A stretch of DNA of 64,000 nt from an uncultured Massilia sp. (GTDB lineage Bacteria; Pseudomonadota; Gammaproteobacteria; Burkholderiales; Burkholderiaceae), in contig CAMLMV010000013.1 of the NCBI GenBank assembly GCA_946481275.1, positions 1-64,000 on the forward strand. The letters are read 5' to 3'. A model generated the notes under the pieces. That model worked only from the letters and a program-made list of their open reading frames with translations, was not told where the DNA came from and ran no database searches. The position numbers were made by a program, and so were the translations under genes. The first letter of the stretch is position 1; every line of letters begins with the position of its first letter. This document shows, in pieces, positions 63,901-64,000 of this stretch.

Positions 63901-64000
63901 TTAGCGGGCGCGCAACGCGTCCGCGCACTCGCGCACGAGCGCGGGTCCGCGGTAGATCAGGCCGCTATACAACTGCACGAGCTGGGCGCCCGCATCGATC
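63901..64000 (-). CDS. pyrD: Dihydroorotate dehydrogenase, 3' end only
   Basis: A frame open to the window edge, ending in the PyrD type 2 C-terminal pattern [20 protein letters not shown] and stopping at TAA (63901-63903). Only 32 codons are inside the window; the start is beyond 64000. The gene oxidises dihydroorotate in pyrimidine synthesis. It is convergent with cysB, six bases apart. Confidence 0.88.
   Translation of the reverse strand, partial: IDAGAQLVQLYSGLIYRGPALVRECADALRAR

Overview
The window looks like chromosomal DNA of a high-GC betaproteobacterium, most likely Burkholderiales/Oxalobacteraceae and Massilia-like. This is inferred from codon usage that almost avoids TTA, CTA and TCA, a PEP-CTERM protein, a phasin, fkpB-ispH linkage, a complete cysTWA-cysB cluster and many c-di-GMP enzymes. 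I see no prophage, integrase, insertion sequence or CRISPR array. The window ends inside a pyrD-like gene.

Layout. 1-6.5 kb: LysR regulator divergent from an isochorismatase-family hydrolase, a choice-of-anchor-A PEP-CTERM protein, an MFS transporter, a YigZ/IMPACT protein and a secreted GH13 alpha-amylase. 6.5-11.2 kb (minus strand): TonB-dependent receptor, YfiR-like periplasmic protein and a CHASE8-like/HAMP/GGDEF/EAL protein, which looks like an outer-membrane-to-c-di-GMP signalling operon. 11.4-24.8 kb (plus): a 2997-residue secreted protein (eight DUF11 domains, then ten or more SdrD/Cna-B-like repeats) translationally coupled to a 1457-residue outer-membrane protein with an N-terminal OmpA domain. 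This divergent block of about 18 kb is the best candidate for an uncharacterised surface system. 24.9-35.4 kb: three identical tRNA-Lys(UUU) genes, two further GGDEF proteins, a MarR/FAD-monooxygenase pair with clear operators, a TetR/Lnt-like operon with an operator over the tetR start, a TonB protein and a GYD protein.

35.4-47.4 kb: an isolated GspE/PilB-type ATPase with a spermidine-synthase-like gene, a glycine-zipper protein, a lone barstar-like protein, purN, an RsmB-like methyltransferase, an MscS channel, a fatty-acid desaturase with a helical tail, a lipoprotein hydrolase, rpmB-rpmG, an FMN reductase and radC. 47.5-53.3 kb: fkpB-ispH-apt, then livHMGF without livK. 53.3-64 kb: phasin, DMT exporter plus nitroreductase, PbpG-type endopeptidase, IclR regulator, dgkA, 1-Cys peroxiredoxin, TauE/SafE, cysT-cysW-cysA-cysB and the 3' end of pyrD.

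Most genes are ordinary core functions. The accessory interest lies in the giant surface-protein locus and its divergent c-di-GMP operon, the perfect palindromic operators, the divergent Lnt-like enzyme, the duplicated tRNA-Lys block and several orphan genes (barstar, GspE ATPase). All functional statements come from reading motifs and gene order; no database search was run.
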